The notes below the pieces were generated by a model. The model was not told the DNA's origin. It did no database searches and was given only the letters and a program-made list of their open reading frames with translations. From assembly GCA_021819245.1 (NCBI GenBank), contig JAKARI010000005.1, positions 34,241 through 98,240 of the forward strand: 64,000 nt of DNA, read 5' to 3'. Of this stretch, positions 1 to 11,056 are shown in pieces. Positions within the stretch are counted from its first letter, which is position 1; each line of letters starts with the position of its first letter. This DNA is from Pseudomonadota bacterium. Its GTDB lineage: Bacteria > Pseudomonadota > Gammaproteobacteria > Acidiferrobacterales > Acidiferrobacteraceae. A program made the position numbers and the translations under genes.

Positions 1-1
1 G

Positions 2-814
<813 letters not shown>

Positions 815-844
815 GCAGGCCGCAGGCGTCCGTGCCGAGGTGCC

Positions 845-1846
845 ATGACGCCGTTTAGGGCGCCCCTCTGGGCCCGCAACCCCCACGCGCAGACCCTGCT
901 CGGGGCGTTGTGCGATCGCGCCTCCGGCGAGGGCCTCATACGCGAGCGCATCACCTTATCCGACGGGGATTTTCTGGACCTCGACTGGCTTTCGCCCCGG
1001 GCGCACACAGGCCCGGTGCTGCTCGTGCTGCATGGCCTCGAGGGGTCATCGCGCTCCCCCTATATCACGCGCCTTTTGCGCCGGTGCCGCGCGGCCGGCT
1101 GGAACGCCGTCGTCATGCACTTTCGCGGCTGCAGCGGACAGCCCAACCGCCTTGCGCGCGGCTATCACGCAGGCGAGACGGGCGACCTTCAGGAGATCAT
1201 GAATCGTCTCCACAGCCGCTATCCCCAGGGGGTGTGCGCCGTCGGGTATTCGCTGGGCGGCTCGGTCCTCTTGAAATGGCTCGGGGAACAGGGCACGCAC
1301 GCACCGATTCTGGCGGCCGCCGCGGTCTCGGTCCCGTTCGATCTTGCCAGCGCCGCGCGCCGTCTGGATAAGGGGGCCTCGCGGCTCTACCAGTGGATCC
1401 TGTTGCGCTGGCTCAAACGCTCGCTTGTGCACAAGGCCCGCGCGCGCGGCACCGACCCCCACTTTGTGCGCGGGCTGCGCACCTTCCGGGCCTTCGATGG
1501 GGCAGTGACCGCCCCCTTGCACGGCTTTCGCGACGCGAACGACTACTACCGGCGCGCGAGCTGCCGCCCGTATCTGCGCCACATCACGGTTCCGACCCTG
1601 CTGGTGCAGGCCGCAGACGACCCCTTCCTGATGCAAGGCAGTGCCCCCGACGCCGCCGAACTGGGGGCGGCCGTGCGGCTCGAACTCTCGGCCCGCGGGG
1701 GGCATGTGGGCTTCATTGGCGGCGGCACACCCTGGGCCCCGCACTTCTGGCTCGATGACCGCCTGGCGGCCTTCCTTGGCCCTTATATGCACGGGGGCCC
1801 GCGCCTCGATCCGAAGCGGCCGGGCACAGCCGGCTGTGGGCCTTAG
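845..1846 (+). CDS. Alpha/beta hydrolase, YheT family
   Basis: A 333-residue serine hydrolase of the YheT/Abhd1-3 type, thought to be an esterase; its substrate is not known. The N-terminal signature APLWARNPHAQTLLGAL is typical. VLHGLEGSSRSPY forms the oxyanion-hole region, GYSLGG (about residue 135) is the nucleophile elbow with the catalytic Ser, QAADDPFL carries the acid and GGHVGF the catalytic His. The length matches the family (320-340). No signal peptide is visible. It starts at an ATG 30 bp after acs on the same strand and may be cotranscribed. Confidence 0.9.
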   Translation: MTPFRAPLWARNPHAQTLLGALCDRASGEGLIRERITLSDGDFLDLDWLSPRAHTGPVLLVLHGLEGSSRSPYITRLLRRCRAAGWNAVVMHFRGCSGQPNRLARGYHAGETGDLQEIMNRLHSRYPQGVCAVGYSLGGSVLLKWLGEQGTHAPILAAAAVSVPFDLASAARRLDKGASRLYQWILLRWLKRSLVHKARARGTDPHFVRGLRTFRAFDGAVTAPLHGFRDANDYYRRASCRPYLRHITVPTLLVQAADDPFLMQGSAPDAAELGAAVRLELSARGGHVGFIGGGTPWAPHFWLDDRLAAFLGPYMHGGPRLDPKRPGTAGCGP

Positions 1847-2997
1847 GAAATGACGGGGGGCGCGTAGGATTGCCCCGCCGTCTTTCACCCAATCCCCCTT
1901 GGGCCTTGTGCCGACCATTGGGCCCTCTCACGAAGGGGAAAAACCCGAGACCCATGCCATCGCATGGAACAGCGGAAAACCGTCATCGGTTCCATGTCAC
2001 GGTCAGGGGACTCGGCATGGCTCACGGCAATTCACGGATTCAGAGGCATCGCATCGCGCGGCGCACGGCGGGGTTGCGCCCAGTGCACATTGGGTGCCGG
2101 ATACGCGCCGTCCACACATGACTTAAAAAGGGGTGCCGTCGCCAGTCGCGCCTAGTCGCTTTGGCGGACAAGGCCGACACCGCGAGACAGCCCCTTATGG
2201 ATGAGGCCTTGGCTGACCGAGACAGCTGGGTGGGATGAGGCGCGGCGATTTCGTGACCCGTGCTACGCAGGGGTCCTTCGACACGCTGAGACCCGCCGTG
2301 GTGATTGAGGCTGACCATTTCCCCGAGTAGGCCACCGTGACGGTGCGGCCGGTAACGAGCCTGCCTGGGACTGCGCCCTTGTGGCGTATCACGGTTCAAC
2401 CGGACAGCGAAAACGGCGTGCAGAGGCCTTCGCAGGTCATGGCGGACAAGGCCATGACCGTAAGGCGCGATCAGGTCGGGCCCGCTATCGGGCACATCGA
2501 TGGTGATGCGCTGGTGGAGGTCGAGCGTTGTTGAGCGGTGTCCCTTGGCATCGCACACGACACATCCCCGCCACGGCCCACGCGTGTGCCCGCCCGCCTT
2601 GAGCGGCTTTAAGGCCCTCTGCGACGACGCGCCTCCGGACGGGTCGGGCATGCCATCCGCCCACACCATCCCCTAAAGCCCGCCCGCGAAGACGGGTAGA
2701 GAGCGGCCCGACATCCGCGTAACCCGGAAGTCGAGCCGCCACTCTGCCCCTGAGGTCGCGGTGATCCTCGATCGCCGCGCCACCGTCATTGGCGAACCCA
2801 TCGACCCGCATGACCGCCTCATAGCGCGCCCGCACGTCAAGGCCAGGCGCCACCACGCCGTCTGCTCCCGCAGTCCGGACCAGCGATCGGGGTACAGCGG
2901 CCCTCTGCGCGTCTGGGCCGCGCCCTGGCCGAGAAGCCGCCAGCCGGCCCCCCGCGCCCCCCAACCCGGGCTGCCGGCCACCACCCCGCTGCGGGGC
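1847..2997. other. 1.15-kb stretch without a convincing gene
   Basis: Open frames exist on both strands but none has a convincing start with a ribosome site, a recognisable motif or continuity across the stretch. Composition stays GC-rich. Several minus-strand frames run into one another through stop codons, as in an old degraded gene or insertion sequence, but I could not assign a family. A short GC hairpin (CCCCGC/GCGGGG) overlaps the stop codon of the minus-strand gene that begins at 2998. Confidence 0.5.
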
Positions 2998-3486
2998 TTA
3001 GGGTTTGAGCAGGTCGAAGCCGTGCTGTTCGAGCTGCATGATGCGCACCACCCCGCCGGGCACCACCACCGCCTGCGGTACGAGCCTCGGGAAGTGGCCG
3101 GTCTTGGCCTTGATGCCGAGCATCGTCTGATGGCAGGCGTCGAACTCCACACCCTGGGCGTTCAGGCTCTGAATGCGCGCCCCAAACGGGCTGTTTGCAA
3201 ACAGCATCTTAAGCCCCGGCCCATAGGCCACCACCACCACCTGGATCTTGTCCGAGCCAAAGTAATTCATGACGTTGGCGACGTTGGATAAGGCGAGGTT
3301 CCAACGGGCCGGCCGGCCTTGATCCACCTGCACGACGAGGTGCTCGCGGGCGAATGGGTGGGAATGAATGAATTGCGGCTTATTGAAGTTGTAGTGGTGG
3401 AAAAGCGTCCAGTTCTCGGCGAGCGCCGGCACCATCAAGATCCCGTAGGCTAAAACCGCCAACAGCAGTTTGCGCAAGAATGTCAT
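2998..3486 (-). CDS. Exported DsrE-like protein (Sec signal)
   Basis: A 162-residue protein with an N-terminal signal peptide (basic MTFLRK, then a hydrophobic stretch ending ALA around residue 23), so it is probably periplasmic. The mature part has the DsrE/DsrF-like layout: an early beta strand (REHLVVQVDQG), NVANVMNYFG, the strand IQVVVVAYGPGLKML, and GVEFDACHQTM with the single conserved-position cysteine. DsrE-fold proteins bind or carry sulfur, but I do not know the role of this exported form. It shares GVEF..C and a C-terminal VP.G pattern with the protein at 45313-45810, so the two look paralogous. It stands alone, with no dsr or sox genes nearby. Confidence 0.75.
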   Translation of the reverse strand: MTFLRKLLLAVLAYGILMVPALAENWTLFHHYNFNKPQFIHSHPFAREHLVVQVDQGRPARWNLALSNVANVMNYFGSDKIQVVVVAYGPGLKMLFANSPFGARIQSLNAQGVEFDACHQTMLGIKAKTGHFPRLVPQAVVVPGGVVRIMQLEQHGFDLLKP

Positions 3487-3650
3487 AGAACCTCTTTTTG
3501 TGCGTGGTGTGGGGTTATTTCGCGGGGTCTGCCGGGCGATCCGGCCCAGCCCCCGTTCGCGTTATAGTCGGCGCCATCCCGCGCCGACGGGTATTGGTCG
3601 CCTCTCGCGACCGAATCTTACGGCCGCACGCAATCGCGACGCCCCGTTCC

Positions 3651-4679
3651 TTAGGGCCGCGTGCCGACCACCACCGCCTCGCGCCCTTCGAGGAACCCCC
3701 GGACCTCGGGCACGAGGCCTGCACCGCGAAAGGCCGCGGCAATCTCGGAGGGCTGCAGAAAGTGGTTGCCCTGAACGTGTTCGGTCAGATTCTGAAACGC
3801 CACCATGCGCCGCGCGGGCTCGCGCAGGGCGGCACGCTCAGCCGGCCAATGCGGCTCCCATATGACCGCCGCCCCACCCGGCTTTAAGTGATCGTGCAGG
3901 ATCCGGAAGACTGTCTCCTTCTCATCCCAGACATGGTGGAGGGCGCGGTTGAGCGCGATGATGTCGGCCGGCTCCGGGCTCTCGAAGCCATAGATATCGC
4001 CCTTGGCGAACCGGACCCGGTCGGCAAGCCCCGCGGCCTGGGCACGCGCCTGCCCCTGGCGGACGTTCTCGTCGAAACCATCGATACCCAGGCATCGCAG
4101 GCGCGGATAGGCGCGCGCCAGACGCATGAGATACCAGCCATTGCCGCAGCCGAGATCTATGACCAGGCCGCCTTGCGCCGCGGCGCGCTCGTAGACCGGC
4201 AGGGCCGGCATGATGGTCTTTTCGAACACCGGCCCGAACTGGGCCTCGAGCATGGGCCCAAACCACGGAAGGATCGTCGCGCGCTCGGCGAGCACCGCCT
4301 CTCCGGGACGCTCGCCGGTCTTCGTGAGGCCGGCCGCGCGCTCGGCGATGTGCGCCGTCAACACCTCCTGGACCGCAAAAGGCATGAGCGTCCCCGGGGC
4401 ATCCGGCAGGAACGCGCGCCCCAGATCGGTCAGCACGAAACCGCCCGGGGTTTCATCCAAAAGCCCGAAGGCATAGGCCGCGTCGCACCAGCGCACGACA
4501 TAGCCCAGATCCCCACCCGCGGCCTGCGCAAGCCCCGCGGCATCGGCCTGCTTAAGCCTTTCGGCGGCCTGCAAGAGACCCGCGCTGAGGCCGATATAGG
4601 CCACCGACAGGCGCACCGCACCCTGAATGTCCTTCATGATGGTATCGCGCAGAGTGGGGGTGGCGGGTGTGCTTTCCAT
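3651..4679 (-). CDS. SAM-dependent methyltransferase (O-methyltransferase-like)
   Basis: About 342 residues. The N-terminal ~110 residues look like the helical/winged-helix dimerisation domain of O-methyltransferases (SVAYIGLSAGLLQAAE, then FVLTDLGRAFLPD). The class I Rossmann domain follows: VIDLGCGNGWYL is motif I (SAM binding), LGIDGFDENV the acidic-loop strand, DIIALNRALHHVWD motif IV, and LKPGGAAVIWEPHW the next strand. The start was set at 4679 because AGGAGG lies 6 bases ahead of that ATG; the open frame continues 28 codons further upstream without a ribosome site. The substrate is unknown, and no biosynthetic neighbours give a clue. Confidence 0.8.
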   Translation of the reverse strand: MESTPATPTLRDTIMKDIQGAVRLSVAYIGLSAGLLQAAERLKQADAAGLAQAAGGDLGYVVRWCDAAYAFGLLDETPGGFVLTDLGRAFLPDAPGTLMPFAVQEVLTAHIAERAAGLTKTGERPGEAVLAERATILPWFGPMLEAQFGPVFEKTIMPALPVYERAAAQGGLVIDLGCGNGWYLMRLARAYPRLRCLGIDGFDENVRQGQARAQAAGLADRVRFAKGDIYGFESPEPADIIALNRALHHVWDEKETVFRILHDHLKPGGAAVIWEPHWPAERAALREPARRMVAFQNLTEHVQGNHFLQPSEIAAAFRGAGLVPEVRGFLEGREAVVVGTRP

Positions 4680-4745
4680 GAAACCTCCTGACAGATCAGT
4701 TGATTGGGCCGTCACCAGGCTCGGCCTTGCGCTCACAAAACGACA

Positions 4746-4776
4746 GGGGGCGCGCAGGATCATCCCTGCCGCCCCC
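4746..4776 (-). terminator. Probable terminator of the rimP-pnp operon
   Basis: On the minus strand a GC-rich stem (CCTGC and CCCCC blocks pairing with GCAGG and GGGGG, one bulge, six-base loop) follows the pnp stop by about 30 bases and is followed by TGTCGTTTTG. It is a plausible intrinsic terminator, though the T-run is short. Confidence 0.5.
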
Positions 4777-4804
4777 TCGTCCGGTCCGCACTACGGTGCC
4801 TACA

Positions 4805-6889
4805 CTAACCGCCGTCCACCGCCTTCATGCTCAGACGAATACGGCCCTGTTTGTCGACCTCCAGGACCTTGACGCGCACCATCTGGCCCTCGGTGAGCTT
4901 CTCGCTTACGTTCTCCACGCGCTCATGGGAGATCTGCGAGATATGCACGAGTCCGTCCTTGCCCGGCAGGATCGTGACAAAGGCCCCGAAATCCATGAGC
5001 TTGGCGACCCGCCCTTCATATACCATGCCCACCTGCACCTCGGCGGTGATCTGCTCGATGCGGTGACGCGCCTCCTGGCCTGCGGCATTGTCCACCGATG
5101 CGATCTTTACGACCCCATCGTCATCGATATCGATAGTCGCGCCGGTCTCCTCGCACAGGGCACGGATCGTGGCGCCGCCCTTGCCGATGACATCACGAAT
5201 CTTTTCGGGGTTGATCTTGAAGGTGATGATACGCGGCGCGTACTCCGACATCTCCTGCCGCGCCTCAGGTATGGCGCCATTCATGATGCCCAGGATATGC
5301 AGCCGGCCCTCGCGTGCCTGCTTTAGGGCGGTATCCATGATCTCGCGGTTGATACCCTCGATCTTGATGTCCATCTGCAGAGCGGTCACGCCCTGGGCGG
5401 TCCCGGCGACCTTGAAATCCATGTCGCCCAGGTGATCCTCGTCACCGAGGATGTCGGTCAGCACCGCGAACCGGTCCTCTTCCTTTATGAGGCCCATGGC
5501 GATGCCCGCCACCGGCGCCTTGGTCTTTACGCCGGCATCCATGAGAGACAGACTGGTCCCGCACACCGTGGCCATCGAGCTCGATCCATTCGATTCCGTG
5601 ATCTCCGAGACCACGCGCAGCACATACGGGAACTCCGCGAGATCCGGCAGGACCGCAGCGATGGCGCGCTTGGCAAGCCGCCCGTGCCCGATCTCGCGGC
5701 GCTTGGGACTGCCCACCCGCCCGATCTCGCCGACCGACGAGGGCGGGAAATTGTAGTGCAGCATGAAGGGGTCGCGGCGCTCCCCTTCCAGCGCATCGAT
5801 CATCTGCGCATCACGTCCGGTGCCGAGCGTCGTGACCACCAGCGCCTGGGTCTCTCCGCGCGTAAAGAGCGCCGAGCCGTGGGTACGCGGCAATATCCCG
5901 GTACGGATGGTGATCGGGCGCACGGTCTTGTTGTCGCGCCCATCGATGCGTGGTTCGCCGCTTAGTATGCGCCCGCGGACGATGCGCTTCTCGAGCGCGC
6001 CGAAGGCGGCGAGCACCTGGTCGGCATTGGGCTTGGGCGCCTCGCCGGAGAGTTTCGCGACCGCCTGGTCGCGCAGCTGCGCCACACGATCCTGGCGCGG
6101 CAGCTTCTCACGAATCTGATAGGCGGCCGTAAGCTCGGTACCGACCGCCGCGGCGATCGCCGCGGCAAGCTCGGTATCCTTGGCAGGCGGCGTCCAGTCC
6201 CAGGGCTGGACCTTGGCCTCGGCCACCAGCTCATCGATGGCCTGTATCACGACACGCATCTGCTCGTGCCCGAAGAGTACCGCCCCCAGCATCACCTCCT
6301 CGGACAGGATCTTGGCCTCGGACTCGACCATCAACACCGCGTTGCGGGTGCCGGCTACGACCAGATCGAGCGCCGAGGTGGCAAGGTCGGCCATTCCGGG
6401 GTTTAAGAGATACTTGCCATCGCGATAGCCTACGCGCGCCGCCCCAAGCGGCCCCTTGAACGGCATGCCCGAAAGCGACAGCGCGGCCGACGCCCCGATC
6501 ATGGAAATGATATCCGGATCGATATCGGGGTCCAGCGACATCACGGTCGCGATGATCTGGACTTCATTGGTAAAGGACTTCGGAAACAACGGGCGGATCG
6601 GGCGGTCTATCAGGCGGGAGGTCAGGATTTCTTTTTCCGACGGACGCCCCTCGCGCTTGAAAAATCCCCCGGGGATACGCCCGGCCGCGTAGGAACGCTC
6701 CTGATAGTCCACGGTGAGCGGAAAGAAATCGCGATCGGGCGCCGACTGCCGCATCCCCACGACCGTAACCTGCACGAGCGTATCGCCCATGCTGGCCATG
6801 ACGGCCCCCGTGGCCTGGCGGGCAATCTCCCCGGTCTCGATCTTGACCGTATGGCTGCCATACGGGAACGTCTTTGTGATTTTGCCCAA
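4805..6889 (-). CDS. pnp: Polyribonucleotide nucleotidyltransferase (PNPase)
   Basis: A 3'-5' phosphorolytic exoribonuclease of the degradosome type. It has 694 residues, the usual length. Two RNase PH-like cores are visible (the first begins [19 protein letters not shown]; the second contains [17 protein letters not shown]). These are followed by the KH domain ([20 protein letters not shown]) and the C-terminal S1 domain ([24 protein letters not shown]). The start is a TTG at 6889 with GGAGGA eight bases upstream; an ATG seven bases further upstream is in another frame. It lies 45 bp after rpsO, last gene of the rimP cluster, as in many gammaproteobacteria. Confidence 0.97.
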   Translation of the reverse strand: MGKITKTFPYGSHTVKIETGEIARQATGAVMASMGDTLVQVTVVGMRQSAPDRDFFPLTVDYQERSYAAGRIPGGFFKREGRPSEKEILTSRLIDRPIRPLFPKSFTNEVQIIATVMSLDPDIDPDIISMIGASAALSLSGMPFKGPLGAARVGYRDGKYLLNPGMADLATSALDLVVAGTRNAVLMVESEAKILSEEVMLGAVLFGHEQMRVVIQAIDELVAEAKVQPWDWTPPAKDTELAAAIAAAVGTELTAAYQIREKLPRQDRVAQLRDQAVAKLSGEAPKPNADQVLAAFGALEKRIVRGRILSGEPRIDGRDNKTVRPITIRTGILPRTHGSALFTRGETQALVVTTLGTGRDAQMIDALEGERRDPFMLHYNFPPSSVGEIGRVGSPKRREIGHGRLAKRAIAAVLPDLAEFPYVLRVVSEITESNGSSSMATVCGTSLSLMDAGVKTKAPVAGIAMGLIKEEDRFAVLTDILGDEDHLGDMDFKVAGTAQGVTALQMDIKIEGINREIMDTALKQAREGRLHILGIMNGAIPEARQEMSEYAPRIITFKINPEKIRDVIGKGGATIRALCEETGATIDIDDDGVVKIASVDNAAGQEARHRIEQITAEVQVGMVYEGRVAKLMDFGAFVTILPGKDGLVHISQISHERVENVSEKLTEGQMVRVKVLEVDKQGRIRLSMKAVDGG

Positions 6890-6933
6890 CGCGCATTTCC
6901 TCCGCTTTCAGTGCCCTTTAGGGGTGTTTTCGC

Positions 6934-7203
6934 CTACTTGCGCAGGCCCAGCCGCGCGACGAGATCGCGGTAGCGACTGGCATCCACGCGCTTTAGGTAA
7001 TCAAGCAGCTTGCGCCGCTTGCCGACCATGCGCAGCAGGCCCTGACGCGAGTGGTTATCCTTCTTATGGATGGCGAAGTGCTGCGAAAGATCATCGATAT
7101 GGGCCGAGATCAACGCCACCTGCACCTCCGGGGATCCGGTATCGGACTCGCCCCTGCGATACTCCGCGATTACCTGCATCTTTTTTTCCACTGTAAATGC
7201 CAT
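6934..7203 (-). CDS. rpsO: 30S ribosomal protein S15 (uS15)
   Basis: An 89-residue primary 16S rRNA-binding protein of the small-subunit platform. It starts [15 protein letters not shown]; the core [20 protein letters not shown] and [20 protein letters not shown] are diagnostic. The open frame extends eight codons upstream, but the ATG at 7203 gives the family's N-terminus. It lies between truB and pnp. In E. coli S15 represses its own mRNA; no matching leader could be demonstrated here. Confidence 0.97.
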   Translation of the reverse strand: MAFTVEKKMQVIAEYRRGESDTGSPEVQVALISAHIDDLSQHFAIHKKDNHSRQGLLRMVGKRRKLLDYLKRVDASRYRDLVARLGLRK

Positions 7204-7253
7204 ACCACCCTCGCTCACCCGAACCATTCCGAGAATTAAGATAAACCGCTATT

Positions 7254-8165
7254 CTAACCGCGCGCGTCCATGGGCTCAACATGCGAAAAAGCCCCGGCCC
7301 ACAGACGCTTGGGGCGGATCTCCCCCGCCGCCGCCTGCCAGCCGATGCCAAGAAACGCCCCGGAATCGTCATAAAGGCGCACCAGGCCCTCCTGATGGCC
7401 CCCGCCGACATAGACCCCTTGCCCGCGGCCGACGGCCCGCGCCAGGAACCCCGGCAAGACCACCGAGGGCAGGCCGTCGAGCGCGGCGTCGCTTGCAAGA
7501 AGCGGCGTATCGGCACAGACATCGGCCAGCGCCACCGCCTCATCTGCGGTAAAGCGTCCTACCGCGAGCCTGCGCAATGCGGCCACATGCCCCCCGCAAC
7601 CCAGGGCGCAGCCTAAGTCGTGCGCAAGGCTGCGCACATAAAAGCCCTTGCCGCAGGCGATGTCGAGCGTGAGCGCATCCCCTACGCGCTCCACGATCTC
7701 GATCGCGGTCACGACCACGCTGCGGCTTGCGGGCCGAGTCTCATCGCCGCGCCGCGCGCGCTCGTAAAACGGCCGGCCGTCTTGCTTGATGGCCGAGAAC
7801 CGGGGCGGCGTCTGATCGATGCGGCCGATGAAACGGCCCACCGCCTCGCTTATGGCGCCATCGGATACCGCCACCGGGCGCTGCGCCACGACCTCGCCCT
7901 CGCGGTCATAGGTCGTGGTGCTGACACCAAGCGCAATAGTCACCCGATAGCGCTTGTCGCTGTCGACCAGAAACGAGGCGGCCTTGGTGGCCTCTCCGAA
8001 ACACAGCACCAAGACGCCGGTCGCGAGCGGATCGAGCGTGCCTGTGTGGCCGCCCTTGCAGGCGCGCAGCCGGTGCCGGGCCTGCGCCAAGGCCTGGGTG
8101 GAGCTAAGCCCGAGCGGCTTATCCAAGACCAGCAGGCCGTCGCGGCGCACGCATGGGGCCTTCAT
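7254..8165 (-). CDS. truB: tRNA pseudouridine-55 synthase
   Basis: Converts U55 in the T loop of tRNAs to pseudouridine. It has 303 residues. The N-terminal block GLLVLDKPLGLSSTQAL and the catalytic motif GGHTGTLDPLATGVL (catalytic Asp) are clear, with GKGFYVRSLAHDLG later. Its ATG overlaps the rbfA stop by one base (TGATG), indicating translational coupling. The C-terminal part resembles a short PUA-type domain. Confidence 0.96.
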   Translation of the reverse strand: MKAPCVRRDGLLVLDKPLGLSSTQALAQARHRLRACKGGHTGTLDPLATGVLVLCFGEATKAASFLVDSDKRYRVTIALGVSTTTYDREGEVVAQRPVAVSDGAISEAVGRFIGRIDQTPPRFSAIKQDGRPFYERARRGDETRPASRSVVVTAIEIVERVGDALTLDIACGKGFYVRSLAHDLGCALGCGGHVAALRRLAVGRFTADEAVALADVCADTPLLASDAALDGLPSVVLPGFLARAVGRGQGVYVGGGHQEGLVRLYDDSGAFLGIGWQAAAGEIRPKRLWAGAFSHVEPMDARG

Positions 8166-8548
8166 CAGGCGTCGTCCTCGCCCCGGCGTTCACGGCGCGC
8201 CTGATCGAGCAGCGCATCGATCCGGAAGCCCTGATCGACCGAGGGGTCGTAGGAAAAAACCAGATTGGGCGCGACCCGCAGCCGCAGCCGGGAGGCCAAT
8301 TCGCGGCGCATGAGCGGGGCAAGCAGGTTGAGATGCGCCACCGCCGCGCGCGCCGCGCCCTCGCCCTGGTAGTGCGTCACATAGATGCGCGCCTGTTTGA
8401 GGTCAGGGCTCACATCCGCCTGCGCGAGTGACGCCAAACGTATCTGCCCGTCGTCGATCTCCATCAGGACCCACTGCGCGGCCTCGCGCAAGACGAGCGC
8501 GCCGACCCGCGCGGCACGCGATCCGGCCTTGGGCGCGTGACGTTTCAA
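8165..8548 (-). CDS. rbfA: Ribosome-binding factor A
   Basis: A 127-residue KH-fold factor for late 30S maturation and cold adaptation. Recognisable parts are [19 protein letters not shown], then the strands ARIYVTHY and [19 protein letters not shown] with the family's L-F-x-D-xS pattern. The reading frame offers TTG at 8548 as start, overlapping the infB stop as TTGA. The ribosome site is weak, so coupling to infB translation is likely. It is followed by truB with a one-base overlap. Confidence 0.93.
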   Translation of the reverse strand: MKRHAPKAGSRAARVGALVLREAAQWVLMEIDDGQIRLASLAQADVSPDLKQARIYVTHYQGEGAARAAVAHLNLLAPLMRRELASRLRLRVAPNLVFSYDPSVDQGFRIDALLDQARRERRGEDDA

Positions 8549-11043
8549 AGGGTCCGGGCAACCTCGACCCTTTCATAGACCTCGATCTGATCCCCGGCCC
8601 GGATATCCGAATAGTTCTTGAGTGTCATGCCGCACTCCATCCCCGCCTTGACCTCCGAGACGTCGTCGCGGAAGCGCCGTAGCGATTCGATCTCGCCATC
8701 ATATATGACGACATTGTCGCGTAGCACGCGCGCCTGCCGGCCGCGCCGGATCGTGCCTTCGCTCACCTGGCAACCGGCGATGGTCCCGGCCTTCGAGGTC
8801 CGGAATACCTCGCGAACCTCGGCAGTCCCCACCACATCCTCGCGGTACTGAGGCTTCAACATGCCGGCCATGGCCGCCTTGACCTCATTGACCGCGTCAT
8901 AGATGACATTGTAGTAGTGGATATCGACGCCCTCGGAATCGATCAGGCGCCGGGCGCCGGCATCGGCGCGCACATTAAAGCCAATGATGATGGCGTTGGA
9001 TGCGACCGCCAGATTGACGTCCGATTCGCTGATGCCGCCCACCATGCCGTGCACCACGCGCACCTTCACCTCATCGGTCGAGAGCTTCTCCAGCGCATCC
9101 GTAAGGGCCTCGACCGACCCCTGGACATCGGCCTTTACAATGAGCGTCAGCGTCTTGACGTCGCCATCTTGCATCTGCTGGAACATGTTGGAGAGCTTTG
9201 ATGCCTGCTGGCGCTGGAGCTTGACGTCCTTGTACTTGCCCTGGCGAAAGAGCGCGATCTCGCGCGCCTTGCGCTCGTTTTCCACACCGGTCACCTCATC
9301 GCCGGCATTGGGCACCCCGGAAAGCCCCTGCACCTCGACCGGTATCGACGGCCCGGCCTCCTTGATCGAGCGCCCGACCTCGTCTGCCATCGCCCGGACC
9401 CGCCCGGACTCGCGTCCCGCAAGGATGACGTCACCCTTGCGCAAGGTCCCTTCCTGCACCAGGATCGTGGCCACCGGGCCGCGTCCCTTGTCGAGCCGCG
9501 CCTCGATGACGATACCGGTCGCCATGGCATTGCGCACCGCCGTAAGCTCGAGGAGTTCCGCCTGCAGCAGCACGGCGTCGAGCAGCTCTTCGATCCCCTG
9601 GCCGGTCTTGGCGGACACCGGCACGAAGATATCCGACCCGCCCCACTCCTCGGGCACCACCTCGTGGGCCACGAGCTCCTGCTTTACGCGTTCCATGTCG
9701 GCCTGCGGCTTGTCGATCTTGTTCACCGCCACCACGATCGGCACGCCGGCCTCGCGGGCATGGTGAATCGCCTCAATGGTCTGAGGCATCACGCCGTCGT
9801 CGGCTGCCACCACCAGAATGACGATATCCGTCACCTTGGCGCCGCGCGCGCGCATGGCGGTGAATGCCTCATGGCCCGGGGTATCCAGAAACGTCAGCAT
9901 GCCCTTGGGCATCTCGACGTGATAGGCGCCGATGTGCTGCGTTATACCGCCGGCCTCGCCGCTTGCCACCTTGGTCTTGCGGATATAGTCGAGCAGCGAG
10001 GTCTTGCCGTGATCGACATGCCCCATGACCGTGACCACCGGCGGGCGCGGTTCGCGCGCCCCCTCCTGTTCGCCGGTCTTCAAGGCGGCCTCCGGGTCGT
10101 GGCTGCGCGCCTCGTGAGCGACGTGCCCGAGCTCCTCAACTACGATGGTCGCCGTCTCGCGATCGAGCACCTGATTGATCGTCACCATCATCCCAAGCTG
10201 CATCAAGACCTTGATCGCCTCCACGGCCTTGATCGACATCTGCTGGGCGAGTTCGGCCACGGTGATGGCCTCCGGCAGGTAGACATCGCGCACCACGCGC
10301 TCGGTGGGCATCTCGAAGGCATGCTGGCCGCTCATGCTCGTGACCACGCGTTTGCCCGAAGACGCCCCGCGCGGCGGGGTGCTGCCCGCCCGCGCCTTCG
10401 GCTGCTTGCGGTCGCCCATCGGCGATCGCACCCCCGGCCGCTCGCGGCGCTCGTTGCGCCCGCGCTCAGGCCGCGCGTCCTTGCGGCCGGTCCGACCTTG
10501 CGGCGCCTCCTTCGCGACCGGAGGGGGCTCTACCGCCGCCATCGGGACCGGTTCCGCGACGGCTGGCGCCTCGGGCTGCAAGGGCGTCTCGACCGCCTGC
10601 GGCTCCGGCACCGGGGACGCGGGCGCGACCTGGATCTCCACGGGTTCCTCGATCGCCACCACCTCCGGCGGCGCGACCACCTCGGGCGGGCGCTCGGGGA
10701 CCGGCTCGGCCTCCGGGACCATGGCCTCCGGCTCGCCCGGGACCGGGCGTTTTACGAAGGTCCGTTTCTTGCGCACCTCGACCTGCACGGCACGGCTCTG
10801 GCCGAATCGCGAGTTCTGCACGATCTTGCTCGTGGACTTCTGTGTCAATGTGATGCGCTTGGCCTCCGGTTCCCCGGCGCCATGATGCGTGCGCAGAAAG
10901 TTGAGAAGCGCCATCTTCTCGTCGTCGCTCAAGGGATCACCGGTCTTCTTGCCGGCGATCCCGGCGGCGACGAGCTGCTGGAGCAGCTTGTCGGGCGCCA
11001 CGCCTATCTGTTCGGCAAAGCTTTTGACTGTCGTGTCAGGCAT
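8545..11043 (-). CDS. infB: Translation initiation factor IF-2
   Basis: The GTPase that places initiator tRNA on the 30S subunit. It has 832 residues. Order: the IF2 N-terminal helical domain ([20 protein letters not shown]), a long Pro/Glu/Ala-rich linker (about residues 90-230), a second IF2N-like domain ([18 protein letters not shown]), then the G domain with [16 protein letters not shown] (G1), DTPGHEAF (G3) and NKIDK (G4). Domains II-IV follow, ending at the fMet-tRNA-binding C-terminus (GDQIEVYE). It lies 13 bp after nusA in the conserved order. Confidence 0.97.
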   Translation of the reverse strand: MPDTTVKSFAEQIGVAPDKLLQQLVAAGIAGKKTGDPLSDDEKMALLNFLRTHHGAGEPEAKRITLTQKSTSKIVQNSRFGQSRAVQVEVRKKRTFVKRPVPGEPEAMVPEAEPVPERPPEVVAPPEVVAIEEPVEIQVAPASPVPEPQAVETPLQPEAPAVAEPVPMAAVEPPPVAKEAPQGRTGRKDARPERGRNERRERPGVRSPMGDRKQPKARAGSTPPRGASSGKRVVTSMSGQHAFEMPTERVVRDVYLPEAITVAELAQQMSIKAVEAIKVLMQLGMMVTINQVLDRETATIVVEELGHVAHEARSHDPEAALKTGEQEGAREPRPPVVTVMGHVDHGKTSLLDYIRKTKVASGEAGGITQHIGAYHVEMPKGMLTFLDTPGHEAFTAMRARGAKVTDIVILVVAADDGVMPQTIEAIHHAREAGVPIVVAVNKIDKPQADMERVKQELVAHEVVPEEWGGSDIFVPVSAKTGQGIEELLDAVLLQAELLELTAVRNAMATGIVIEARLDKGRGPVATILVQEGTLRKGDVILAGRESGRVRAMADEVGRSIKEAGPSIPVEVQGLSGVPNAGDEVTGVENERKAREIALFRQGKYKDVKLQRQQASKLSNMFQQMQDGDVKTLTLIVKADVQGSVEALTDALEKLSTDEVKVRVVHGMVGGISESDVNLAVASNAIIIGFNVRADAGARRLIDSEGVDIHYYNVIYDAVNEVKAAMAGMLKPQYREDVVGTAEVREVFRTSKAGTIAGCQVSEGTIRRGRQARVLRDNVVIYDGEIESLRRFRDDVSEVKAGMECGMTLKNYSDIRAGDQIEVYERVEVARTL

Positions 11044-11056
11044 CGAATGAAATCCG

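Noticed and set aside
1900..2990. Degenerate IS5- or IS630-like transposase on the minus strand
   Set aside because: A few short residue runs looked suggestive, but no catalytic motif, inverted repeats or continuous frame could be shown.
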